DNA of 64,000 bases from Taeniopygia guttata (taxonomy: Eukaryota > Chordata > Aves > Passeriformes > Estrildidae). Made by a program: the position numbers and the translations under genes. Positions 1 to 11,380 of this stretch are shown here, one piece after another; position 1 is the stretch's first letter, and the number at the start of each line of letters is the position of its first letter. The stretch is from positions 58,341,501 through 58,405,500 of the forward strand of contig NC_133027.1 of the NCBI RefSeq assembly GCF_048771995.1, written 5' to 3'. The notes below the pieces were generated by a model. The model made no database searches. It worked only from the letters and a program-made list of their open reading frames with translations, and had not been told where the DNA came from.

Positions 1-2154
1 TCCCTTTGTATTTATACTTCTAGGTAATCTAGATTACCTCCACTGGCCTTTGAAAAACCCTCACCATATCATGGTCATTTTTCAGCAGTCTCTGGTGCCT
101 TGCTCTTGTATGTCTTTCCTTTTTCTGCCTGTACTTCTTGGCAGGGTTAATCTCTTTTCTCCTGCTGTATGAAACCTGGCAGAACCATACCACCCCTGTT
201 GGACTCTGGCAGCACCAGAACAAACAAGGTCTATAGCAGCTGTGCCTCAGAGCAAGGGCTAAGATGGGTGGCAGCACCCCATCCAAGCTGCCCTGCAAGG
301 GGAACAGCCATCAATTTTCTGGGAGATGAGGCTGTCTGGAGCAAATCTGCTGCTGCAAGTCAGATGCAGAATTCAGTATTTCCTCATACTTGGAATATTT
401 GGCACAGTGATTATGAAAATAAATGCCAATCAATTCTTTTTTTTAAAGAAGAGTGTACAAAGATCATTTGATGCAAATTCTTTTGAGAAGCCAATTTTCC
501 CTATGAGAATGCTGGCATTTAAATGCATTTTAAGAGCTAAGGAAAACACTTCATTTATTCTTTGTTGCCAGACACGAACACTGTGTTTCAGATTTGTCTC
601 AAAAACTTCCTGAGCAAGTGGGCTGGCCTTGTTAACCTCACTTCTGCTAGGTGCCAATAGTCCTTTGAGCCTATTGATTGTTTTTCAGGATAAGAAAGAG
701 ATTAATGTTTTGAATACACATCAGAACTTATCTGCACTGTTCAAAAAGGACATATAATTGAAACAGAGATAAGTCTATTGTTTTGAAATAAAATAGGCAG
801 AAAACTATTTTTCATTTATTTTTCATGAGGACACTGAACCACTTATTTTGGGTCAATGGGTCAAAATTTTTGCCACCCTTCTTGGGATTTGCTATCTTGA
901 GCAAATGATTTTCCACCATTCATTGGAACGGTGTAAAATTGAAGGAACGGAACCTTCACTAGTCAGTGTTGTCAGCACCTGGACGGCTAACCAAGGGAAT
1001 CTGTTACATTCAACACTGATTTCCAGTGGGTCCATTACAACTCCTTAGTTGAGGTGATGGGTATTTAGCCTTAGGACTATCAGGGTCTGGGAAAACTGCT
1101 CACTAGAATTGTTCCAAGTCTCTAAAAGAGCAATTGAACATAAAGGATCATCTCTAATTCAATGAATCCATCAGCTGGAAATCATTGCTGATCAGAGAAG
1201 TACTGTAGAGAACAATTGTTATACATTTGCTCTATTCTCCTCCTCTTTCCTGGGCATCAGCCTTTGGCCATTCCCAAAGACAGGACGCTGACAATGACAG
1301 GATCTAGGTGAAACTTTGGTTTTACCCAAAAAAAGACATTACTGGTGCTGTGACATGAGTAGCCACTACAAAGAGCAGCTACTCTGATCAGTTTCAGTAG
1401 AAAGCTCACATAAGGGTAAGGGGTCAAAAATCTCATCCCATCCACGTCATCTAGGAACATGATCTACATGAACTTCCACCAAAGGTAACTGGACCCAAAT
1501 TGTATCTTTCTGACCCAGAAAAGAGCATGAACAATGGCTACTCTGAGTCAAACACTCCCTGCATCATACATAGAAGGCAGCTATCCTTCCTCCCAAGCTA
1601 AAGCTGAGGAAAGCTAAGGGAGATGCTATGTTTTTAGTCAAGTACTGTTCAGTATGAAGTCTTAATCCTGAGTACATCCATAAAGCAGACAGACAAATCT
1701 GTCCAGCTTCCAGTTAGCTTCTAAACATGACCTAGCATGATCCAGACTGGATGTAAGCAACTTGTGTATATAAGCAGAAAGCCATGAGAACACTCTTTTC
1801 CACGTGGCCCATTGATGTGCAGCATCCTAGTAATAGGTCACTGCGGACACCCTTATGTACCCCTGCTGCTCTGTCATGGCCTCACAGTGGATTCAGGTTC
1901 AACATCTGAGACACTTGTCCCCGAGACACAGTGGGGTTTGGGTCCCTGCTGTCCAAAAGGCTTCCTGTTACTGCAGTGCAATGATTGCAGCTGACAAATT
2001 AACTCCATGTCAAGGCAGCAGTGGTTTGGGTGCCAGAGAGAGCCTTCCCCAGGAGCTCGCATGAGCTTAAGATCGCCAAGAGGTGTGTGGGGGCCCAGCA
2101 TTGCAAGCCCCCACACAGGAATCAAGCTGAGCAGCTTCTGGCCCATGGGGACAC

Positions 2155-2290
2155 AAGTCAAGGCCAGGTTGAACAGGGTTTTGAGCAGCCTGGTCTAGTG
2201 GAAGGTGTCCCTGCCTATGACAAGGGAGCTGGAACTGGGTGATCTTTAAGGACCCTTCCAACCTAAACTGTTCTATCATTCTGTAACACC
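2155..2290 (+). repeat. CR1 LINE 3' end, 5'-truncated
   Basis: The text 'gagcagcctggtctagtgg', then 'ggtgtccctgcc', 'gatctttaagg' and 'cccttccaacc', ending in 'ttctatcattctgt', is the typical avian CR1 3' untranslated end with its short terminal repeat. Only about 135 bp are recognisable, so it is a heavily 5'-truncated copy with no coding capacity. GC-rich sequence from about 1860 to 2154 may be an older extension of the copy, but I could not align it to CR1 from memory. Confidence 0.85.
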
Positions 2291-5285
2291 GGCGCCTGTG
2301 GGCCTGGACAGAAACATGAGGCAAACACTCCTCTCTCTCGCATTCATTAGTTTCCCAGAAATCCCAAAGAACATCACTATCTTCAGGGGCACAATGATCC
2401 TCATTTTTGGCATGATTCTGTTCTTTGATGTGTCGTAGGTGATGATATTTTGGCTTAATTAGATTAGGCTGGTACCAGACAGTCTGGGACCACTAAGATT
2501 CCTCAGTGTGAGGTGCTACGGCCTGAGGAGCTGTCATGCTGATCCGTGATTTCCTCTGCAAAACAGGGAGGAGAGAATACACATTCCAAACTCTCCAATC
2601 TAAAGGACTTTGTGAAATTCCTTTAGTTCTAGTTCACTAACAATACCTTAAGCCCCACCATCTGGTGAATGACTAAAATGCAGGGAGAGACAACGCCCCG
2701 GGTCAAGTTAAAACAAGAATTTTGACGACAATACAATTAAAATAGAAAAATACTTGATTCTTCAGGATAATTCACTTCAACAAAGTGTCAGAAAATTAGT
2801 TTTAAAAGGCATCATAGTGTTTTTTGAAAGGCATCAGGTAGTTTTATCATGTTCAATTCCATTTTCTTCATTTGATATAAACTGTCATGCTATAAAATAG
2901 ACTTTTTATTTTAAGCAGTTTTCTCTCTCTTCTCAGCAGTGGCAGCGAGCATACACAAATCAAAACTAGTCTGATCATAACCACAGGCTGAATCATGGGA
3001 TGACACTAGCAAGTTGTGAGAGAACAGGAAGAAACAGGGCGATGGCCCAAGAAGGTGCTTTTCACCCTCTGAAAAGAGGCTTTTCTCTAACTTGTGCTAA
3101 CCAAGAGGAAAAAGCATCAATTTCTGAAATCTCTTATTTACTGAAGGACCTAAGGCACAGATTTTAAAACCTGATCTAGAGATACCACATTAAGCTAAAA
3201 TCATATCAATGTATTTTTTCCCACATAAATTACAGCAACTACTGTTAGACTCAGTGCAGTGTCTCTGAAGTAAGGCAAGCTATAGAAACATAATCTGTAA
3301 TTTTTGTATGGCCATAAATAAAGATGAAAGAGAGTCCCAGCTCCTTTTGGCACATTTTTTCAAAGTCTTTAATACCTAGCAGCTCAAACTCAGAAAGACA
3401 CTGCTCTAGTTCTGATGGAACTAGAGATGAGAAATGTTCTCGAATAACCCCACTGAAAGAAGTTGGAAGGAAGAACCAAATGGAAAGACAGCAAGATCCT
3501 GTTCTCTTATTGTAAAGTCACCTATGTTGTCTCAGAAATTTTAAAGTCACTCATCAATACCAAGAATAAGGATTATAAGAATATGGTAATGCTTTCATCT
3601 ATTAGTCCTATTGGAGAGAAACTGAAAATTCTTCTCTTCAAGGGAAAGGCTCTACAATAGTCAGGTCTACTTTCCATGTGGAATGAGGCATGAAGATCTG
3701 TCAACACAAATGGAAACAGCTGGCCACTATATCTTGCTTAGGAAGACCATGGTTTGGACCATTACATTTTACTTCTGTCCGTAATGTGGCTTTCAAAGTT
3801 CCACATCCACTGCTGTCAAGAGAAGATGCTGTGAAACAGAACATAAAATGTATTGCACCCTGTGCTACCCTCATACAGCAAAAGAAAACATCAAATGAAA
3901 CACACTTCTCTTCACACAGGATGACTGCTATCTCTCAGTCCAAGAACTGCTCCCCTTTTACTGGGAGAAGGCAGCAGGTAGTGATGATCAGGTGAGTGTC
4001 TATTTTTGGCCAGTAAATTACTTTTCTCTTAGATATAGCTGAACATAAAATGTACTATTTAGAATATTAATAACAGGAGACCGGCTGTGAAGATGAGTGA
4101 CCCGGTTTTGTTCTTACTTTTGTGGGGAAACTAAACACAAATCCAGTGGCTACAATAACAGCAGAGGAAATCAAATTAAGGCTTGAAGGTCTACAAGACT
4201 TTACTGTTTAAAAAGAAAATACACTTAAATAATGATGTGGCACACATCCTCCTTCAATCATGCTTCCCCAGTTTGTCACCTCACCTCTACTCAAAAGAAC
4301 TTAAGCTAGACCCAGCTACACTAGCAAACCCCTGGGCTTACCTGCTCTGATGCAGAGGTCTGCTCAGGAGGATGAGCTGTATCCAAATCATTCCAGCATA
4401 GGCTCAAGTACTTTCTCAAAGTTCAGAGTTCTTTCTTATAAATTCCTCAAAGCAAAGTGTGTTCCTTGCACAACAAAATTTGTGGTGCCACAGGGGGGAG
4501 CTTGGAGATTGTGCTGTGGCTAAAGCTCACCACTTCCAAATCATGAGAAAAGGACCGCTCAGCAGCATTAACAACTGCAGTCACTGGAAACGCTGTTCTG
4601 GAAAGGCTGTTGAAAACCATGACACACTACACAAACACTTTAATAAAGATGTTCCTTTTCAACATGATTTTAGGAGACACTCATTGAGTTTGCCTTGAAA
4701 AAGCAGGCCAAACCCATAACTTATAGCAGAACTGAAGTTTTACACAGTCTTTATCCACTATAGTTTGGGAGAAGACTATAAATGCAAAAAAAAGACCATC
4801 TTTTCCCCCAAATGCACCTGTGAAAGTATCTGTTGATTTTCTTTGAACACTTGCATGAGAGGGAAGCTATTACATTACTCACACCTTTATCTTCTTCCCC
4901 ACCAAAGGAAGAAAGATGTCCCAGCACAGTGCTAGGAAATACTTACCTTTTTTACACATTATTTTCTAAATGGCGCTACATTTTACTGCTTTTTTTTTGT
5001 GTGTTGGTACAAAGTGTGAGCAGGAAGGCACATGATTTTAATAACTTGCACAGCAGCTATTTGATTATTTTTTAATTTATTTATTATTTTATAAAAACAT
5101 ATTCCTACATAAAGACTTTTAATTAGGCAAGAAATGTGCTTCCTTTGGACAACTGGCTTGGTTCACAGCAATACCTGTGTAATTAATGTTTATTTATTAG
5201 AAAAGCATCCCTGAATCAGTAAATGTATTGACTCTGCTGAAAACCACTATGTCAGTCTGCTTTGGTAGCTTCATAAATATAAATA

Positions 5286-5365
5286 ATCTACATCTAATAG
5301 AAAAAAAATTACCTGAAAAACATCATCTACATCTAACAGGAAAACAAACTGAAGCTGAAAAACAT
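5286..5365. repeat. Two-copy diverged tandem duplication
   Basis: The segment beginning 'atctacatctaa' and ending 'gaaaaacat' occurs twice in a row, with a period of about 38-42 bp and several differences. It is a local duplication in AT-rich intergenic DNA. No function is visible. Confidence 0.55.
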
Positions 5366-6260
5366 TCCTGTAATTGAAAAAGTCAAATCCTGAGCAGCCA
5401 TTATGTTTGGTGTAGCAATCTTTTTTTTTCTTTAAAAAATACTTTCTCATAACCTTAATTCAACAAGTTCATACTACTTGATTGTGAACTGGGCCCAATA
5501 TTTACAATATTACTACAAATAATCAAAGGTCAATGTAATTAACAAAACGGATCAAATTCATTCTTTTGGAGGAAAAAAAAAAGAGACTGATTTTGCTGGC
5601 ATTTTGGAGAGCTGGCTTGGTATAGAGTGTTACTTTGGTATCAATGCATTTTAAACATAAATCACTGGCTAAAGGACTGATGGCTAAGACAGCATTATAC
5701 TGCTGGAAACTAAGTTACCAGTGATATAACATAAATCAAGGCAGTAATGCATTAGTTTAAAGATATGTAAATATTTATTTGAATTCTGAAGCATAATAGC
5801 TGTAATTTTTCATTGCTTTGATATCCAAGGATTCCTAGTACTACACAAATGTATTTTATCTGCTTTGTTTTTTTAGTTTCGATACTGTCAGTCAAAGCAA
5901 AGTAACTCCCATTTCTTTGTATCACACTGAAATAAAGAATCTTGCTTCAGTCCATAATGCTTTTCTTATTCTTCCTGGTCTGCCTCCGTCAGTGTTTGTT
6001 TTATGAGCATCAAACCCCAGATACTAGTCCCTAGTGTCCATCTCCCAGTACGCTGGCTCCCAGCCCTCTGTACATACACACCCCAAAGGCACACCAGGCA
6101 ACACTGACAGTGCACTTGGTGCTTCCATCCAGGGCTCTGCAGAGTCTGAGCAGCACTGCCACTGCTACCAGACCACTGGGACTTCGGCAACATGATCCCT
6201 TTTTCTAGTAGATTCCCATTAGGATTCTTGTTGGAACCTGGGAAAGCAGGCCCTACCCTG

Positions 6261-6314
6261 CATTTCCCATTTCTCAGGAGACTGCCAGAGTCGTTGTGAT
6301 TTTCTGTTGCTGAG
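6261..6314 (-). repeat. Copy A of an unclassified inverted repeat pair
   Basis: Read on the - strand, a 27-bp core (6261-6287) matches 7786-7812 on the + strand with one mismatch. A further roughly 27 bp on the 5' side are about 70% alike (for example 'gcaacagaaaatcac' against 'gcaacaggaaatcac'). Such a match is not expected by chance in 64 kb, so the two are related copies. I do not recognise the family. Confidence 0.65.
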
Positions 6315-7756
6315 ACTGCTGTCACTTTCTGCTAAGACCACAGAAGTCCTAAATAAATAAACACAAATCTCCCTCTGACTTCCATCTAAAAAGCTTCTAA
6401 CCAGGTCTACTGCTAAGTACTTTGCTCTATGGAGACTCATGCTTCCATCAGTTTGGAAACGAGAACATTCAGGAGCAGACAATATTCAAACAAAAAGGTA
6501 GACTGACAGGTGGTGGGAGAAAGCTGAATTTCCCAACATAAGTACTGGTCTCAGTACTGTGTGCTTCTGCAAGAGCTGTTTTCTGTTGCACCAAAAAGGC
6601 AGCTTTTGACTGCACAGGTCACAGCAAGGGGAGAAATAACTGGCTGCTCTGTGCCTCTGAACAGATTTCAGGTGCAGCAGGAGTGATGTGGTCAGAACAA
6701 GGAGAAACAATCAATTCCCACGCAGAGAAGCTTTACCTTAATTCCCAAACTACTTATGTCCCCCGTTTTTTCCTAACAGCATCCAGAGCACCTCAGTTTC
6801 ACATTTCATATGCTTTTTACAAGACAATTATTGTACTTATTATTTTTGTGCTGACTGTCAAGAAAATTAAGTATACACTTAACAAAAGTCTGCATTTAGG
6901 AACTCAATATTCTTTTTACTTATGCAGCTTCACAACAATCATATGAAGTTGAAAACAAAATATTAGTCCTGCTTACACACAATGAGCTTTAATAGCTTAC
7001 TGTGCTCTGCATCACAGCAGTTGGTTTGCAAAATACAAAAAAAAAAAAAATTTAGCTGCTGACATCTATGTAAATGTTAAATTTCCTTTCCAAATATGCA
7101 TCTTCTCTACATAGATATGCATGGCAATGTTCAGATGCATTCCATGAGAACACAAAAAAAAAAATTCAATCCCACTAGCTGAAAATAAATCAGCTGCAGT
7201 GTCACAGCTACAGTGCAGGACACTGCCACTGGACTGCTTCACAGAGAAGGAAAGGATTTTATCCTATTCCCTGCCTTAAATAGCATCCAACAGGATTTGC
7301 ACTCCTGTGGAATGAGATGACGGTGATGGTGATATGGATGGCCCCCCTCTCATTCAGGATCATACTCACTAGAATAAAATGAATAACTGCTTTTTATGAG
7401 ACTGCCTAGTCCTAAACTGGTCACCTCTCAAGTAAAACAGATGGTGCTTACTTACAATACTATAATGTTTTTAATAGAACACACCCTTTTCAGAGTTGTT
7501 CTCCACCTCCTAGGCAGGACATATCTTCTATCAATTAAAGTAGGGCACCTCCTTTGAGTGTGTAACTATAGGCTTGTTGTACATCAGGTAACGAATCTGA
7601 CTTTGTGGACAATGCTGTGAGTAGGCTGCTAGGGAGCCTGTCCTGGAGGGGATGTGCAAAATGAAAGACACACACCCACGCCACCCCAGGAGCAACCTCC
7701 TATGGCAGAGTACACATTTTGATGTGGATCACACAGATTTTGAGTGTGGTGCACAC

Positions 7757-7812
7757 TGAGGGGCAACAGGAAATCACCATAATTCTGGCAGTCTCCTGAG
7801 AAACGGGAAATG
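7757..7812 (+). repeat. Copy B of an unclassified inverted repeat pair
   Basis: This is the partner of 6261-6314 in opposite orientation, about 1.5 kb away. The best conserved part is 7786-7812. No tRNA-like promoter, CR1 tail or terminal inverted repeat was recognised at its ends, so it may be an old dispersed repeat or a local inverted duplication. Confidence 0.65.
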
Positions 7813-7967
7813 TGTGCTTATTTTACCCAGTCTCACAGATACTAATTAGAGGGTTTCAAAACAACTAACAGTCCAAATATTTATTGTGAGTACACGGTCA
7901 CAACATGATGTGTAGTATTGTGAGCACCTCTGAAAGGACAGACAAGCAAACAGAATTTATTCCCTTC

Positions 7968-8040
7968 CTGTAGTGTACATGCACTACAAGTAGTGCAGCA
8001 CATGTACACGTACGTGTAGCTACATGTACACATGTAGCAT
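7968..8040. repeat. Cluster of three adjacent palindromes
   Basis: Three self-complementary units lie side by side. They are a 7-bp stem with a 2-nt loop at 7981-7996, a perfect 14-bp palindrome TACACGTACGTGTA at 8005-8018, and a 9-bp stem with a 2-nt loop at 8019-8038. The whole stretch is built from variants of 'gtacatg' and 'tgtagc', so it is probably a degenerate palindromic microsatellite that could form cruciforms. Confidence 0.6.
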
Positions 8041-9422
8041 GTCTTTGGGCTTATGTGTTACAGCTGAACTCACCTAAGCAGGCTTGCTGCCTTCAAAATA
8101 AGGTATTCTGCTTCCCAGTGTAGAGAACTTCTACTTCAGGCCACTGTCTTCGCTTCTTTCCAGATCATGCTCTGGTACTCATCACATAATGAGTTTGTCC
8201 AAGTCACTAATCTGCTGAAAAACTATTTCTCTTTTTTTATCGCTGAATTTGTTTTCTGCCAGATTAGTGACCTGAACTGACTCACTGCGCAGTAAAATGG
8301 AACCAGCAAAGGGGAAAGGGGGAAGCAGGAGATGGGAGTGCAGAGGTGTGTGTAGGTTGGTGAGAGCAGGATCTCTTCTTTAAGTACTAGTAAAAGTAGC
8401 AGCAGATATAATAGCACCTTTTAAAACAGCCAAGCAGGGAATTTACTTTTCAATGCTATATTGCTGCAGCATGGTCCTGGAAACATAGTGGGCTGGTCCT
8501 GGGGCCAAGATCTGCACTGCAGGGCATTGTGTTCTGCCTCCACATTGTTCTAGTTCTCAAAGCTGTTTGTGCTGTCACCGAGTGGTTGACACTGTTGTAT
8601 TGTTCTTGTGAGCTTATTCCCAGCCTGTATGTCAATCCAGAATTGATTCAAGGCTGGTTTTAAGCCATCCATATGGCAGTTATCGACAGAAGAAAGCACT
8701 ATAGCACACGTTAAATTTATTATTCTGAAACTTTAGGAGAAATGTAAATGGTACATTAGTCTCATGCAAGCCTGAAATTTAACTATTTACTTGCTACTCT
8801 AAGTACTTTTACTTTGCACGTCAGTAAGAAAACATGCTACTAAGAGCAGGCTTTTATCACTCTTCTTAGTCATAAAAAACCCTAAATCCTAATTTACTTC
8901 TTCTTTACACTGGCTTCTGTCTCCTAATAACCCATGCCTGCAATGAAGTTTCAAAGGAAAAACGGCTTTATAATTACTTAGAAAGGTCAAAGACATTACT
9001 TCCAACTTAAATAAAAACCCAATGAAATATACCACTTCTGGCACACAACAGCTCAGGAAGTAGTCACTCTCAATACCACATATTCAAAATTGTTACATAT
9101 TCTAATAATAGTTTAAAATGTCAGGACATGTTTACTGGCAGAATGGAGAAGCCTAAGAGCAGCTGAGCCCAAGAGAAAAGCCCTGTTATGCTCCCAGCTT
9201 TTTCTAGCACTGAGTAGCTCCACCTTCACCGAGGGACAGTTCACCTGTGAAACAGATCCTAAGTTATTTAGTTATTGCAAGGAATTTTACCATTTACATT
9301 AAATAAAACTGTTATGACGTCTGTTATGCTGTAAGACTAATGAAAGCTTTGAAATTTGAGGAAAACAGAAATACTTGAAAGCACTATTAGTCCATAATTT
9401 TTGAAGTTTTTAATTAAGTTCC

Positions 9423-9522
9423 AGGAGAATAAAAAAGAGTAAGAAAGAGGATTGAAGAAAAGAGGGTGGAAAAAAAGGAAAGAAAAAGGAAAGAACGATG
9501 GGGACAGAAACAGAAGGAAAGC
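9423..9522. repeat. Purine-rich (A/G) low-complexity tract
   Basis: About 100 bp on the + strand are almost all A and G with very few pyrimidines, mainly AAAAGG and GAAAGA words. This is simple sequence with potential to form triplex DNA. No gene overlaps it. Confidence 0.7.
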
Positions 9523-11128
9523 ACTGCTTGATAGGTAGTTTACCAGGCAGCTTGCAAGCAGAGATAGTCAAAAATGGAAAGGCATTCATCTACTATTCAA
9601 TTTCAGTGAGATGCTAAACTCCTCAAGGTCAGCTCAGAACCCAGCTTGAATTTTGCTGAATCTATAAATTCTGCAGATTAGGGATCTTTGCTTCTCTCCA
9701 TTTTAAAGTACCCAAAAAACATTAATTATTATGCCCCTGGTACATTTTGTAAACATTTGAGGTAATCAATCTATTACAAAAAACACTGTATTATTCTCCT
9801 GCTAGAAGACAACCCCCACTCTGAGTTCTAGAGAATGCAACTCATAGTTAGGAATTTTGGTAATTTAAACTTCCTCCCACCAGCACATGCAAATGAATGC
9901 AAGTACTGACAAGAGCTGCATTCTGACAACCCTCATATCCCCGAACACGCTCCCGCAGCCGTCAGGAGAGGCAGCAAAAGGCCGTGTTGGGGAGCTCACT
10001 TACCTCATAGTTCTCTGCCTTATGAGGCAGCACAGTGAACAGATCCTTTACCTATTGTTTTCAGGTTACCAAACACAACAGATTAAAAAAAAAAATCTTG
10101 AGGACGAGTATGCGAGAAATTAGGTAAACTAGGGGATAGTGAAGAGAGGTGGTAGAAATTAAGATGTCAGTTTTTATCCCTTCTTCTAGTACTGATATCT
10201 GCGGATATTACAAAGGCAATTAGTCAGCTCTGGTTTTTGCAATCTCTGAAACAGTAGGAACTGCTGATGATAAATGTGTTTAGGGATTGCATATTTGAGG
10301 GTTTCCTGGAAGTGTGAAACATACTTCACAATATATGACTCTCTTAGGCCTCATTTTCCAATGCCTTGTTCCTTGTACCAGATGTTTGCATCAGTGTCTC
10401 ATGAATGAGAACTGCATTCAAAGTAAGTTTCTGTGGGTTTTATGATTCATGTTCATTATCAACCGATAGGGAGCCATAAAATCAGGCTAAAGATTGCTTC
10501 AACAGGACAGCTAATTTATGGCAGTGATAAAATCTCTCTACACAAGGTGTTCATCTATTTACCACGCCTACCATTTTTTCCTAATAGGTGATGGCAATCC
10601 TTCTTGTTCCAAATAAAACACTTGTTATCTTCAAATCCACAGAGAACTTGGTGGTCTAGCTTTTCTTTTTCTTTACCTGAGACTTCCATGGTTTTGACTG
10701 CCACTACTAAGTTCCACTTTGCTTCCTCTTTTTTAGAATGATGATCTTTAGTTCTTGAAAACTTTACCTCGTGCTTTCTTCCTTCCCGACGACTCTCTGC
10801 TCCCTCCTGGAGTGCTCTGCCTGCTTTTGCTTTCCAAACCTTTTCCTAAAGAGTGGTGCTGAGGACTCAGCGGTATCGCTCCGGCCCTACGACCCTCTCC
10901 ACGCAGAGCGGGTGACAGCAGCAGGCGCCTCACGGGAGCCTCACGACACACGCTGGTCGTTCCACCAACAGCTCAATTATTAACACTGTCCACACGGGTA
11001 CTTCTCTTAGTGCTTTCAGAGGCTGCATTCGCCTACTCAGCGTGACGGGCTCCTGTAGCGCAGCTCCGTATTCGCGCCTTATTCCGCAACGCCGAACGCG
11101 GGACCTCCCGGCCGCGGCGCTGCCCGGC

Positions 11129-11195
11129 CAGGGGCAGGGACAGTGACAGTGACAGGGGCAGGGACAGCGACAGGGGCAGGGCCGGGGCAGGGCCG
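11129..11195 (+). repeat. G-rich minisatellite upstream of GINM1 exon 1
   Basis: Units of about 18-24 bp of the form CAGGGGCAGGGACAGYGA are repeated about three times, passing into GGGGCAGGGCCGG. The + strand carries eight or more runs of three to four G, so G-quadruplex formation is possible. The related array in intron 1 is in the opposite orientation. Confidence 0.75.
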
Positions 11196-11275
11196 GCCCC
11201 CTCCCACCGCCTCCTCCGCTTCCTCCCGGCCCCGCCTGTTGATGTTTCACTTGCTTTTAATTCCCGGGTCGCAAG

Positions 11276-11380
11276 ATGGAGGCGGCGCTGGCACGTCGGG
11301 AGCTGCTGCTGCTGCCGCTGTCGCTGCTGCTGCCGCCTCTGGCCGCCGCTCTGCTGGGCCCGGCCGCGCCGCTGGGACAG
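11276..11380 (+). CDS. GINM1: GINM1 coding exon 1 (signal peptide)
   Basis: Thirty-five codons run from MEAALARRE to APLGQ, ending in phase 0 at donor CAG|gtaccg. Residues 10-27 are nearly all Leu, Ala and Pro, a typical secretory signal core. The residues are unlike the human N-terminus, but the role and exon length fit. Extended GC-rich antisense frames over this exon are composition shadows. Confidence 0.85.

Larger units (their letters stand above)
1..10859. other. Intergenic region, no gene recognised
   Basis: Open frames here are at most about 120 codons. None resembles a known family, and none sits between convincing splice sites. In mammals PPIL4 lies on this side of GINM1, but I could not find any cyclophilin or RRM exon, so PPIL4 is probably further left. 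The stretch holds one CR1 3' end (about 2155-2290), a purine-rich tract (9423-9522), a palindrome cluster (7968-8040), an inverted repeat pair (6261-6314 and 7757-7812) and a small tandem duplication (5286-5365). Distal enhancers or non-coding RNAs cannot be excluded from sequence alone. Confidence 0.6.

Noticed and set aside
5966-6325. 119-codon open frame on the - strand
   Set aside because: No family resemblance, no convincing splice sites, and overlapped by another equally unremarkable frame.
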